Below, in pieces: positions 18,966-29,059 of a stretch of DNA of 40,441 nucleotides. The DNA comes from Spirochaetota bacterium (lineage in GTDB: Bacteria > Spirochaetota > UBA4802 > UBA5550): NCBI GenBank assembly GCA_003246895.1, contig QKCL01000070.1, positions 1-40,441 of the forward strand, written 5' to 3'. Below the pieces are notes generated by a model. It was given only the letters and a program-made list of their open reading frames with translations, made no database searches and was not told the origin of the DNA. Positions within the stretch are counted from its first letter, which is position 1, and every line of letters starts with the position of its first letter. The position numbers and the translations under genes are program-made.

Positions 18966-18993
18966 AAATTATTTTAAAAATAATAAAAGTCAA
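18966..18993 (-). promoter_or_regulatory. Candidate promoter of the M23-ankyrin-lipoprotein operon
   Basis: On the minus strand TTGACT (18993-18988) and TAATTT (18971-18966) are 16 bases apart, about 30 bases before ATG 18934. The surroundings are very AT-rich. Confidence 0.4.
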
Positions 18994-19072
18994 ATGAAAT
19001 AACCATTATTATTGCACCGAGTCCATGGAAAAAGGGGGGAGAAAGATATTTCCACAACTGTTACGGGTTAAA

Positions 19073-19109
19073 TTACAGAATTATACCTTCATTAATTACA
19101 ATTCTGTAA
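19073..19109. promoter_or_regulatory. Spaced inverted repeat in a divergent intergenic region
   Basis: TTACAGAATT (19073-19082) and AATTCTGTAA (19100-19109) are perfect inverted arms of 10 bases around 17 bases. The site lies between the divergent M23 operon and the CHASE-GGDEF gene, where neither gene ends. It is therefore more likely a regulator site or an RNA leader element than a terminator. No regulator gene is adjacent. Confidence 0.45.
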
Positions 19110-19190
19110 CTTTATATATAACTGAAATCTACTGCATTTCACTTGATTAAAAAACAAAAAAATGTATCCTTGCCCTCATGGAGTTCATAG

Positions 19191-20963
19191 ATGTCACAGA
19201 AAAGAAACATAAAATTTAAAATTACCGGTTTCCGTTCATTTTTATTTATTGCCGCGCTGTCCGTCACGGCTGTATCGTCGGATATGTTCATAAATAATTT
19301 TTTTCTGGACCGTTACCTGAATATACAAAAGGAACGTGTATACCTGGAATTATCCAATAGCCGCATAAAAATCGAAGAAACCCTGAACAAAAATCTCTAC
19401 ATAATATACGGAATGGCATCCTACATATCCGTAAACAATGGAATAATTAGCCGTGAAGTTTTTAACAGGATGGCACGCATGCTGCTATCCAACAGTGACT
19501 CTCTGAAAAATATTGCAGTGGCTCCTGATTTTATAATCACACATATATATCCGATGGAGGAGAACAGAAAGGCCCTGGGTCTGAATTACAGAAATATTCC
19601 GGAACAGTGGAAAGAGGCAAATGAAGCAAGAGTAAAAAAATCCATGGTCATAGCAGGCCCCATAAAACTTGTTCAGGGAGGTACCGGCCTTGCGGCCAGA
19701 ATACCGGTTTTCATTAATAACGGCAGAACTTTTTGGGGCCTTGTTTCCGCAGTAATTGACTTTGATACCATAGTAGAAAACAGCGGCATCAAATCATCAG
19801 ACTCATATATTGATATACTCATTGAAAAGGAAACCGGTGCGAATAATTTACTTAAAAATAAAATCATGGGCAATCCGGAACTTTCCGGAAGCAGCAGCCT
19901 CATTTCAATGCCCCTGAACCTTCCGCATACGAAATGGATAATATCAGCCCGTCCTCGTGCAGGGTGGCTTACACAAAGCCCTTCAAGGTGGCTTCTCCAT
20001 TCGCTTATTACAATAATATACATATCCATTCTCTTTATATGGATTCAGAGACACAAAGCGAACATCTCACTATTTGAGAGTGAAAGCAGGCTTCGTGCTA
20101 TGAGCAGGTCAAGCCACGATGCCCTAATAATGATAGACAGCAATGATATCATTGGTTTCTGGAATACTGCTGCCGAGCAGATGTTCGGCTACAGTGAGGC
20201 TGAAACACTCGGCAGAAAAATGCACGAAATAATCTCTACCCCTGAAGACAGGGAAAAGGCCGAAGAGGGGCTTCGGCACTTCAAAAGTACGGGGCAGGGC
20301 CCCATAGTCAACAGCGTCAGAGAAGTGAATTCAGTAAGAAAGTCGGGGGAGATATTTCCTTCAGAACTTTCCGTTTCTTCATTCCAGATAAAAAACAGCT
20401 GGTATGCCGTTGGAAGCATAAGAGACATTTCTGCGAGAAAAGAGGCTGAAGAGAAGCTGATAACACTGGCCACCACAGACTCGTTAACCGGAATACTCAA
20501 CAGGAGAAAATTCATGGAATCCTGTTCCCTCGAGGCTGAAAGATCAAAAAGGTACGGTCACAGAATGAGTTTCATAATGTTCGACATAGATCACTTCAAG
20601 ATAGTAAACGACAATTTCGGACACGACGCAGGGGACAAAGTATTGAAGGAGATTTCCGCATATATTTCTGCTATGCTCAGAAAAACAGACCTCTTTGCGC
20701 GGGTCGGCGGAGAGGAATTTGCAGTTCTCCTGCCTGAAACAGGAATTGAAACTGCCCAAAAACTTGCCGAGAGACTAAGGGAGGGTGTCAGTCAGCGGAA
20801 GATTCCAGGATATGACAGAATAAAAATAACATCAAGTTTCGGTGTTACAGAGATGCACCCTCATGGTGAAAATATTTCAGATATAATGAAAAGGTCAGAC
20901 AGGGCTCTTTACACTGCAAAGAATACCGGCAGAAACAGGGTTAGCACTGAAAACTGGTCATGA
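19191..20963 (+). CDS. CHASE-PAS-GGDEF membrane diguanylate cyclase
   Basis: 590 residues. First transmembrane helix (about 15-32), an extracytoplasmic CHASE-type sensor domain (about 45-235, with YGMASYISVNNGIISREVF), second helix (about 263-283), PAS domain (293-420, FWNTAAEQMFGYSEAETLG) and GGDEF domain (425-588). The active site is GGEEF at 506-510 and an inhibitory RKTD motif starts at 497, so it should make cyclic-di-GMP and be product-inhibited. CHASE domains sense small extracellular molecules. The ATG at 19191 has GGAG seven bases upstream. It is monocistronic and divergent from the cell-wall operon. Confidence 0.92.
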   Translation: MSQKRNIKFKITGFRSFLFIAALSVTAVSSDMFINNFFLDRYLNIQKERVYLELSNSRIKIEETLNKNLYIIYGMASYISVNNGIISREVFNRMARMLLSNSDSLKNIAVAPDFIITHIYPMEENRKALGLNYRNIPEQWKEANEARVKKSMVIAGPIKLVQGGTGLAARIPVFINNGRTFWGLVSAVIDFDTIVENSGIKSSDSYIDILIEKETGANNLLKNKIMGNPELSGSSSLISMPLNLPHTKWIISARPRAGWLTQSPSRWLLHSLITIIYISILFIWIQRHKANISLFESESRLRAMSRSSHDALIMIDSNDIIGFWNTAAEQMFGYSEAETLGRKMHEIISTPEDREKAEEGLRHFKSTGQGPIVNSVREVNSVRKSGEIFPSELSVSSFQIKNSWYAVGSIRDISARKEAEEKLITLATTDSLTGILNRRKFMESCSLEAERSKRYGHRMSFIMFDIDHFKIVNDNFGHDAGDKVLKEISAYISAMLRKTDLFARVGGEEFAVLLPETGIETAQKLAERLREGVSQRKIPGYDRIKITSSFGVTEMHPHGENISDIMKRSDRALYTAKNTGRNRVSTENWS

Positions 20964-21101
20964 TATTTTTCCGGTAAACATCTTCCGCAGAGGAAGAATC
21001 CACATCTTGCAATGTTAATACCAGAGTAAATATGGAAAGTAACTTTTATACATCAAATCCCATTATACAGTGAAAAGTATTTCTCAATAGGTCATCATAA
21101 T

Positions 21102-22190
21102 TTATTCAGCATGATTCAAAAATGGATAATCTGTGTAACCTTTTTCCCCGGGTGTGTAAAAAGTTGACCTGTCGGGAATGTTAAGTGCTGCTCCACTCTC
21201 AAGGCGCAGGGCCAGGTCAGGATTTGCAATTGCAGGCCTTCCGAATGCAATAAGGTCAGCAGGCCCCTCCATAAGATCATAAGCCGCTCTTTCCGCATCA
21301 TAGCCTCCGCATAGAATAAGTTTACCCCTGAAGGCCTTGCGGATTTTCTCAACTGTTTCCATGGGCACTTCAGGAGCCCCCATGGAAGAGTGATTCACAA
21401 GATGAATGTATACCAGGCCGATTCTGTTTATTTCACTGGCCAGATATACATACTGTTCCTCAGTTTCAGGGAAGGCCGAAACGTCATTGGATACTCCATA
21501 TGGAGAAAGCCTTATTCCAGTCCGATCCTTCCCCACCGCTTCTGAAACAGATGAAGCCACTTCAAGTACAAACCTGCACCGGTTTTCCACGGATCCGCCG
21601 TAGATATCAATCCGCCTGTTTGAGTCCGGCTGCAGAAACTGGTCAAGGAGATAACCGTTTGCTCCATGAAGTTCAACACCGTCAAATCCCGCTTCCATTG
21701 CATTCTCCGCAGCCCGGACAAACTCATCCCTTGCCCTGCGTATATCCGAAAGGTTCATCTCCCTCGGAACAGGGAGGGGCATGAGACCTGAAGTGTCTGT
21801 AAATATTTCTCCCTTTGCCGCAACTGCAGAGGGCCCAAGAACATCACTCCCCTGAGGCATATTTTCAGGATGCCCCACTCTGCCCGTGTGCATTATCTGG
21901 AGAAAAATTACACTTCCATTTTCATGAACCAGTTCTGTAATCCGCTTCCATCCGGCGATCTGAGTCTGAAGCCATATTCCGGGTATTCTTGCATACCCGA
22001 GACCGTTAGGAGAGGGGGCGGTGCCTTCGGTGATAATGAGCCCCATTCCTGACCGCTGTCCGTAATATTCTGCCATAAGTTCATTTGGAACATTATTCAG
22101 AGCCCTGCTCCTTGTCATGGGGGCCATAACTATGCGGTTTTTTATATTTCTGCTTCCTATTCTTGTCTCTGAAAAAAGTATTTCACTCAT
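21102..22190 (-). CDS. Old Yellow Enzyme family alkene reductase
   Basis: 362 residues, the normal length for NemA/XenB-type enzymes. It shows the FMN-binding start IVMAPMTRSRA, the ligand pair H and N in ELHGANGYLLDQFL, and RLSPYG further on. It reduces activated C=C bonds of enones, maleimides or nitro compounds, using NAD(P)H and bound FMN in the cytoplasm. It stands alone behind a good promoter. The nitroreductase and YhdH-type reductase at 35-36.6 kb may belong to the same electrophile response, but no shared operator was found here. Confidence 0.93.
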   Translation of the reverse strand: MSEILFSETRIGSRNIKNRIVMAPMTRSRALNNVPNELMAEYYGQRSGMGLIITEGTAPSPNGLGYARIPGIWLQTQIAGWKRITELVHENGSVIFLQIMHTGRVGHPENMPQGSDVLGPSAVAAKGEIFTDTSGLMPLPVPREMNLSDIRRARDEFVRAAENAMEAGFDGVELHGANGYLLDQFLQPDSNRRIDIYGGSVENRCRFVLEVASSVSEAVGKDRTGIRLSPYGVSNDVSAFPETEEQYVYLASEINRIGLVYIHLVNHSSMGAPEVPMETVEKIRKAFRGKLILCGGYDAERAAYDLMEGPADLIAFGRPAIANPDLALRLESGAALNIPDRSTFYTPGEKGYTDYPFLNHAE

Positions 22191-22247
22191 CGCTTTACCA
22201 TTTTTAACTGAATCTTCAAAGTCACTACATCAGTATCCAGTACAAAA

Positions 22248-22276
22248 AATATAATAACGCCAAAAGTGTTATTCAA
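22248..22276 (-). promoter_or_regulatory. Strong sigma-70-like promoter of the OYE gene
   Basis: On the minus strand TTGAAT (22276-22271) and TATATT (22253-22248) are exactly 17 bases apart. Transcription would begin near 22241, about 50 bases before ATG 22190. This is among the best promoter matches in the window. Confidence 0.65.
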
Positions 22277-22440
22277 AAAAAATACCATACCACTGGAAAA
22301 TTAACCTCTTCTGCGAAAATATGTCAATAAGTCAACGGCTATACTTCTTAGAAAATACCATAGATCAATCATGACCAAGCAGGTTTCGGGTGATAGTGCA
22401 TTCAATAAACCCGGTAATTAAGGAAGTTCCATACCTGATG

Positions 22441-25400
22441 TCATTCAGAATCAAGGACTTCCCTTATTCTCCTTGCAAGATTGTGCTTGGTAAAAGGCTT
22501 CTGCAGAAATTTTGCCCCCATATCAATGACTCCCTGACGTGTAATTATGTTTGCAGTATAACCGGAAATAAAAAGCGTTTTTATATCAGGATAAAGTGAT
22601 GACAGTTTTATAGAAAGGTCTCGTCCATTCATCTCAGGCATTATGACATCGGTAATTAAAAGATCTATACTGCCGCTGTAATCCCCCGTTAATGAAAGCG
22701 CATTGCCCGGTGTAGATGCAGAAAGAACACTGTAACCGAGTTCGGTGAGCATTTCAATGCCAAGTTCAAGTATGCTGTTTTCATCCTCAACAAAAAGAAT
22801 AGTTTCAGTACCGCCTTTAACTTCACTATAATTATTCTCCTGGAGAGTCCCTTCTTCAGGTTTTTCATCACACGATGGAAGGTATATGCGGAAAACACTG
22901 CCATATCCGGGTTCACTGTAAACATTTATGAAACCGTTATTCTGTCTGATAATTCCATATACAGTCGCAAGGCCCAGTCCGGTTCCTTCACCAATTTTTT
23001 TTGTGGTAAAAAACGGTTCAAAAATTTTTTCACGTGTTTCCCTGTCCATACCATGCCCTGTATCTGTAACAGATATAATGACAAACTCTCCTTCACAGAA
23101 TTCAATATTGCGTTCACAGTAATCTTTGGATATTGATGTATTTTCGGTTTCAATTGTTATCCTGCCTGTACCGGTTATGGAATCCCTTGCGTTAACTACG
23201 AGATTTACAAGCACCTGATCCAGTTGTGCAGGATCAATCCGTACAGTCTTTAATAATTCAGACTTTTCCAGAATCAATTCTATATCTTCTCCAATAAGTC
23301 TCTTGAGAATACTGAGCATGTTCTCTACTGTTCTGTTCACATCCATTATTTCCGGAGCAACACTCTGGTTACGGGAAAACGCCAGAAGCTGCCTGGTGAG
23401 ATCCGAGGAACGCACAGCAGCCTTCTGTATTTCTTTAAACCGTTTATACAGAGAATCTTTTTCGGTGAGTTTCATGAGAGCCATTTCAGCATGCCCGAGA
23501 ATTACATTGAGCATATTGTTAAAAATTGAGCATATTGTTAAAATCATGCGCCACGCCGCCTGCAAGACGGCCGACAGATTCCATTTTCTGGGACTGTAAA
23601 AGCTGACTCTGGAGATTCACCCTTTCGGCTTCCGATTTTTTTAGTTTTGAAATATCAAGGACCGTCAATGCTATACCTTCCAGTATATTTTCCGGGTCAA
23701 GGGCACTGAAACTTATCAAAACATCCATTGAATTTCCTTCTTTATTTATAAAAACAGTTTCTACCGTTCCCGTACCATTTTCCATGATCTGCCTTTTTTT
23801 CTCATCCCCAACTTGTTCAAATGCTTCCCTTGTAGCATAGAGTATCGACGTGTCCCTGCCGATAAGCTCATTTCTGCTGTATCCTGTCATGACACAAAGA
23901 CGGTCATTTACCTCCTGAATCATACGCCCCACAATAAGGGCAATACCAATTGGTGCTGATTTGGAAAAAGCCTGAAGCTTTGCCTCCCTTTTGATTAAGA
24001 GTTCCCTGGTTTTTACATGTTCAGTAATATCAATAATTGCAGAACCAACTGAGGCAACCTCATTATTAACACCCATGACCGGAAAATATGATACAATCAA
24101 ATGTGTCACAGAATCAGAGACTTCAGCAAAGTTTAGAGAGATATCAAGATTTCTCATTGCCTTTCCTGTTTTAAAGACATCATTGATATATTCTTCGGCG
24201 AGTTCCGAGATATCCGGGAAAAGGTCAGAAAACCTTGCACCGATATGTCTTTCAACAGGAAAACCGTCAATTTTTGAAACAGCCCTGTTCACCATGAGAT
24301 ACCTGTAATCCCTGTCAAAGAGGACAAGTCCTACCGGTACATTGCTGAATATGGCCTGCAAACGGCTCTCACTTTCCCTGACCATATTCTCTGCATTTTT
24401 CACTTCTGTCACATCAATTATAATAACGCCGACAGATTCAACATCTCCTTCATCATCTTTAACCGGAAAATGATATATTGAAAGATATTTCCTTTCTCCC
24501 GTATTTTTATTGATGACCCAGCTGAAATCAATCTTATGAGGTTCTCCTGTCTCAAAAACTTTCTTTAAGTTATCAATAACATATCTTGAGGCTTTCTCTG
24601 ATATTACATCTGCTACTTTTCTTCCCATCCTCCTGTCTGCCGGGATTTTATTTAATGAAGCGGCATTTTCGTTCAGCATTATATATCTGTATTCAGAATC
24701 AAAAAGAGCCAGGCCCACAGGGGAATTGTCAAAAATACTTCTTAAACGCTCTTCATTTTCAAGAAGCCGCTTCTCTGTATTCTTTAAAGCAGTAATATCA
24801 ACATGGGTTCCAACGACTCTTTCCGCAACGCCGGCTGCATCGAAGAAAACTCTCCCCCTTAAAAAAATCTCTACAAAATGGCCATCCCTGTGTTTCATCT
24901 GTATCTCTTTCTCAAAATGATCCAGTTCTCCTTCCCGGATTTTTCTGATCACGTCAGCAGCTGGATTCCTTTGCGAATCATCTACAAGGCTCTCCCATAT
25001 GGAGATATCATCGGGAAGTTCATGAGGCTCATAGCCAAGCATGCTCTTCCATCCCGGTGAGAAATAAATTTCATCTGTACGGAGATTCCAGTCAAAGAGC
25101 CCGTCCCGGCTGGCCTCCATGGCCATATCGAATCTGGCGGTGCTCTTTTGCAGTTCAATCTGCAAAAGTTTCAGTTCAGTAATGTCAGGAAAAATAGATA
25201 GCACGGAAACCAGTTCATGATCCCTGTTGTAAATAGGGATGGCATTCATCATTATCCATCTTCTTGTTCCATCAGCACGCTCGACGATAAGTTCCTGGTT
25301 ATGGGTTGAATGGCCTTCCATAGCCTTGAATGCGGGATGCTCATCATGGGGCATTAATTTTCCGTCGGAGTAAAAATGTTTATATAAACAAGGAGTCATT

Positions 25401-26779
25401 TTCAGCTCATCCACATCAGAACTTTCTGGATCAATCTGAAGTATTTCACCTGCTGCTGAATTATAAATCCGGACATTTCTTTTTACAGCGTCTGTAAGAA
25501 CTATGGGGACAGGAGACTGTTCTATTACAGACTCCAGAATAAAATTGGTATCCCATACTGCCTTTTCAGCCCTTCTTCTTTCTGAAATATCTCTCAATAT
25601 ACTCTTTATCTTAACCGGATTATTCCTGCTGTCCCTGTCCACAGTCGAGCTGATAGAAAAAGGATGAACAGATCCATCCTTCCGGATCAGATCTACATTA
25701 TAATCCAGAATTTCTCCATTCCGCCTTGTACCCTCTATTAACTGATCTCTCTGTGAAATGTCATGGTAATAATCCAGTACCGATAGTCCGATCAACTCCT
25801 CCCTTTTATACCCCATAACCCGTTCCACAGATGGACTCAGTTCAAGGAATGTCCCGTCGAGCGATGTTTCTACATAAACATCATGAATACTTTCATATAT
25901 ATCCCTGTATTTCTTTTCACTCAGCTTCAGATTCCTGTAGAGTATCATTCTGCTGAGGACATACTCCACCTTTACAGCAATCTCATGGAATAGCTTTTTT
26001 TCATTCTCCAGCCATATCCGCTTATTTGAACACTTATGCACTCCGAATACCCAGGATTTCTCAGATTCAGGATGAAGAGCCTTAACCATATACGACTTAA
26101 CAGATAATTTGCCGTCAGGATCAAATTCCGGATTGTCTTTTATATTTCCGTAAAACAGGTCACCCGAATCCTGAACAGACTGCAGCAGGTGCAGCATGCC
26201 GGATTCACTATCCTCTGCAGATATACACGGGAATTCTTTTTTTGTTCTTTCCATAGGAACAACCCATGCAGTTTCATCAGAACCACGGGGAGGCATAAGC
26301 CATACCCTGTCACAGTCAAATATATAAAGCATATGATCAAGTATGGCTCCAAGTGCATTTTCAATATCAGTCTCAGATCTGATGAGACTGTCAATTTCTG
26401 ATAATATTTTCAGATTAACTAAATCCCTGTTATGGCTGGTTATACATGAGATCTTTTCAATTAACTCTTCCTCTATAAACGGCGGATACAGGTAATCCTT
26501 TCCTCCGGAGGAATATACTGCTCTTTTGATTTCACCACTGCATTGTTCCCCTGTAAATACTACCGGTATATTTCTGTATATGCTTTCCGTATTAAAAAGG
26601 CAAGTCAGTGACTGCGGAAACTGGTCAATGTTTACAAAAACCAGTTCAGGAAGTTCTTTTTCTGAAGTATTATGGTATTCAATATTTTCATAAAAAAAGA
26701 TCTCATCCTGCAGACTTCCTGAGATATTTTTCAGAACTGCAGCCAGTTCAGGTGTTGAATCAAAAACATGTATTGCCAT
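22441..26779 (-). pseudogene. Giant multi-PAS hybrid histidine kinase, split by a 19-bp duplication
   Basis: Frame from ATG 26779, chosen over ATG 26794 because GGAG lies six bases before it. Domains: degenerate receiver (1-120), GAF (125-290), about six PAS domains (305-1060), HisKA with H1078 in GGVAHDFNNML, HATPase ([13 protein letters not shown]) and a C-terminal receiver (LLITDVIMPEMNG). There is no transmembrane segment, so it is cytoplasmic. The 19-bp tandem duplication at 23506-23543 shifts the frame four residues after NNML begins: the first part stops at 23519 and the ATPase and receiver continue in another frame. Removing one copy restores 1439 residues. As written, the sensor half has no ATPase. 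The N-terminal receiver has asparagine where the phospho-aspartate belongs (VFVNIDQF) and proline for the lysine. Confidence 0.85.
23506..23543. repeat. 19-bp perfect tandem duplication in the kinase H-box
   Basis: ATTGAGCATATTGTTAAAA occurs twice in a row, at 23506-23524 and 23525-23543. On the coding strand it encodes the FNNMLN part of the H-box, just after the phospho-accepting histidine. Since 19 is not a multiple of three, the frame breaks. The exact identity of the copies points to a very recent event. Confidence 0.95.
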
Positions 26780-26806
26780 GGACTGCTCCGACATGAAGAT
26801 ACATAT

Positions 26807-26834
26807 ATAGTATTGATAATCAGGCGAGATTCAA
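26807..26834 (-). promoter_or_regulatory. Candidate promoter of the split hybrid kinase
   Basis: On the minus strand TTGAAT (26834-26829) and TACTAT (26812-26807) are 16 bases apart, about 28 bases before ATG 26779. The rest of the 358-base gap up to 27137 holds no gene that I can support. A weak hairpin around GGAAACACTTTCC near 27010-27040 is its only other structure. Confidence 0.4.
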
Positions 26835-27137
26835 AAATTATTGCACATAATATTGCAGGCTTCTGAAAACCAAAACCTGGATATATCAGGTGATTACATT
26901 ACTAATTAAACCAGCATTCAGTTATTTTAAAATAATAGTAAATACTGACTTAACCTGATTTACTGACGATTATCTCAGTGTCAGTCCAGGCAGATAGAAT
27001 ATATTAGGGAGATCGGAAACACTTTCCCTGTCTCTGTAAAAAATATGAATTGTAATTATTTACCCCATCACTTAAATAATTATAAAACTTCGGCATGGTC
27101 TTAAAATATACCTCTTAGTTAATATCCGGGTGACAGC

Positions 27138-28007
27138 ATGAATATAAAATCTCTTGAAATCTTTGTTTCAGTGGCCTCGGAGCTGAACATGACATCTGTT
27201 GCAGGGCAATTCTTCATGAGCCAGTCTGCGGTAAGCCAGACAATAATGGAACTTGAAAGGGAACTTGGAGTCAAACTCTTTGATAGAATCAACAAACGCA
27301 TAAGCCTAACTGAATATGGTAAAATATACCTGCCCTATGCAAAGAAAATACTGTCCATACATGATGAATCACTGTCCAAACTGAAGGGCATTAATCCCGT
27401 AAGGATCGGGGCAAGCACAAGTATCGGAATATATATCATGCCTGAACTGATTGGCGCCTTCAATACAGAACAGAAAAGCTATGATATTTCACTTAAAATC
27501 GGAAACACAGACAGTATTCTGGAAATGCTTCTTGAAAATTCAATTGATATTGCGTTCGTGGAGGGCAATGTAATAGACAGCAGATTCTGTTCAGAAAAAA
27601 TCTGGAAAGATGAAATTGTTTTCATCTCTTCCTGCAGACGTTTTAAAAACAGCCGGGTATTAACAACCGGTGAACTCTCATCGGAAGATTTCATAATAAG
27701 GGAGACAGGAAGCGGAACCAGAGCCATAATAGAAGAGAAGCTCATGGCTAAAAAAATCAAGCTCAACATCAGATATGAATTCGGAAATACCGAAGCAATT
27801 AAACAGGCTGTAATTTCGGACATGGGCATATCTGCCGTTTCCCGTATTACAATCAAAAATGAACTATCCTCCGGAAGAATCTGTTCATTCACGGTAAAGG
27901 GACTCACAATGGAAAGGTACTTTCATCTTGTCTCTCTCAAAGACAGACCTTCAAAAAAAACGCTCATTACTCTGACCGAGTTCTGCAGAAAATATTCAAT
28001 AAGATAA
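27138..28007 (+). CDS. LysR family regulator (YeiE/CysB-like), paired with yeiH
   Basis: 289 residues. The N-terminal helix-turn-helix covers about residues 1-60 (FVSVASELNMTSVAGQFF, then SQSAVSQTIMELERELGVKLF). The rest is a LysR substrate-binding domain with IGASTSIGIYIMP at its start. GGGTGA precedes ATG 27138. The gene lies just upstream of and parallel to a YeiH-type transporter, the pairing known for YeiE-YeiH in enterobacteria. It probably activates the transporter in response to a small sulfur-containing or organic ligand; that ligand is an inference from the family. Confidence 0.9.
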   Translation: MNIKSLEIFVSVASELNMTSVAGQFFMSQSAVSQTIMELERELGVKLFDRINKRISLTEYGKIYLPYAKKILSIHDESLSKLKGINPVRIGASTSIGIYIMPELIGAFNTEQKSYDISLKIGNTDSILEMLLENSIDIAFVEGNVIDSRFCSEKIWKDEIVFISSCRRFKNSRVLTTGELSSEDFIIRETGSGTRAIIEEKLMAKKIKLNIRYEFGNTEAIKQAVISDMGISAVSRITIKNELSSGRICSFTVKGLTMERYFHLVSLKDRPSKKTLITLTEFCRKYSIR

Positions 28008-28031
28008 TCTTATATACATAATAAGTATTAT
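27999..28031 (+). promoter_or_regulatory. Twin AT-rich palindromes, likely LysR binding site
   Basis: ATAAGAT-A-ATCTTAT (27999-28013) matches the LysR T-N11-A pattern. ATAATA-AG-TATTAT (28018-28031) follows four bases later. The first overlaps the lysR stop codon; both sit directly upstream of the yeiH promoter, the usual place for recognition and activation sites. Confidence 0.45.
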
Positions 28032-28059
28032 TTGTTTTACTTATCCTTAATAATATGAT
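28032..28059 (+). promoter_or_regulatory. Candidate yeiH promoter
   Basis: TTGTTT (28032-28037) and TATGAT (28054-28059) are 16 bases apart, and the start of transcription would be about 20 bases before ATG 28086. The -35 abuts the second palindrome, as expected for LysR activation. Confidence 0.4.
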
Positions 28060-28085
28060 TGTATAACTGAAAAACAGGAGACAGC

Positions 28086-29051
28086 ATGTTTAAAGGATTA
28101 TTGCTCTGCGCCTCTATCGGTTCAGTATCATTTCTTGCATCAAAATACATTCACTCACTGGGAAGTGTCACCATAGCCCTTATTCTGGGTATTGCCTTTG
28201 GGAATATTTTCCGGACAGATTCCTTTTCAGAGGGCATAAAGTTTGCAGAGAAAAGAATTCTTCCGGCGGCAATCGCACTCATGGGTGCCGGTATTAATTT
28301 TCAGATTCTTTCAAAATTCGGACCCTGGGTGCTTGCCCTGGTAATCTCCATAATAGCGGTAACAATTGGTGCAGGTATTCTGATTTCCCGTGCACTGGGA
28401 ATATCTCACAAAACAGGGATACTGCTTGGAATAGGGAATGCTGTCTGCGGATCATCCGCAATAATGGCCTCATCAAGGGTACTGGAGCCTGACAAGGAGG
28501 AGACTGCCATTACTGTTGGAACCGTAAACCTTCTCGGCATAATCGGGATATTCACCGCTCCGGCAATCGCTTCCGCCCTGCATTTCAGCAGCTTTGAGTC
28601 AGGGATGCTAATAGGAGGATCAATACAGGCCGTGGGCCAGGTTGTTGCTTCAGGTTTCTCCGTCAGCGACCAGGTGGGGCAGTATTCAACAATCATAAAA
28701 ATGTACAGGGTCCTGATGCTGGGATTTGTTGTACTTGCTCTCCAGTTTTATGTAAACAGAGGTTCAGAAAAAGGAAACGGAATAATAAGTTCACTTAAAA
28801 TTCCGCTTTTTATCACAGTGTTCTTCATTCTGGCAGGAGCAAATTCCCTGGGCATTGTACATCCATATATCCTGAAGGCCGCGGCCATTGGAGAAAAATC
28901 ACTGCTCCTTACTGCAATGTCGGCAATCGGCCTGCTCATAGACTTCAGATCATTTGTCAGTAAAGGTGGCAGGGTTCTCTTTGCCGGACTTATCAATTCA
29001 GCAGTACAGGTATGCTTCATCGTATCCGTCATGGAGGTCTTCAGATTTTAG
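28086..29051 (+). CDS. yeiH: YeiH family putative sulfate/anion exporter
   Basis: 321 residues, almost entirely hydrophobic, with about nine or ten transmembrane helices (PF03601 family). The family core GIGNAVCGSSAIMA is present, as is a second conserved stretch, GGSIQAVGQVVASG. These proteins are annotated as sulfate or taurine-related exporters in the inner membrane, though transport has been shown for few of them. AGGAGA lies four bases before ATG 28086. The adjacent LysR gene and the twin palindromes between the two suggest inducible expression. It ends eight bases from the convergent DUF1456 gene. Confidence 0.88.
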   Translation: MFKGLLLCASIGSVSFLASKYIHSLGSVTIALILGIAFGNIFRTDSFSEGIKFAEKRILPAAIALMGAGINFQILSKFGPWVLALVISIIAVTIGAGILISRALGISHKTGILLGIGNAVCGSSAIMASSRVLEPDKEETAITVGTVNLLGIIGIFTAPAIASALHFSSFESGMLIGGSIQAVGQVVASGFSVSDQVGQYSTIIKMYRVLMLGFVVLALQFYVNRGSEKGNGIISSLKIPLFITVFFILAGANSLGIVHPYILKAAAIGEKSLLLTAMSAIGLLIDFRSFVSKGGRVLFAGLINSAVQVCFIVSVMEVFRF

Positions 29052-29059
29052 GAAGCCTG

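Noticed and set aside
20976-20995. Small hairpin TCTTCC-GCAGA-GGAAGA after the CHASE-GGDEF gene as a terminator
   Set aside because: The six-base stem has no T-run after it; too weak to annotate.
22441-23565. Independent kinase/receiver gene starting near 23565
   Set aside because: Its first residues come from the shifted reading of the upstream H-box, and there is no ribosome site. It is the 3' half of the split kinase.
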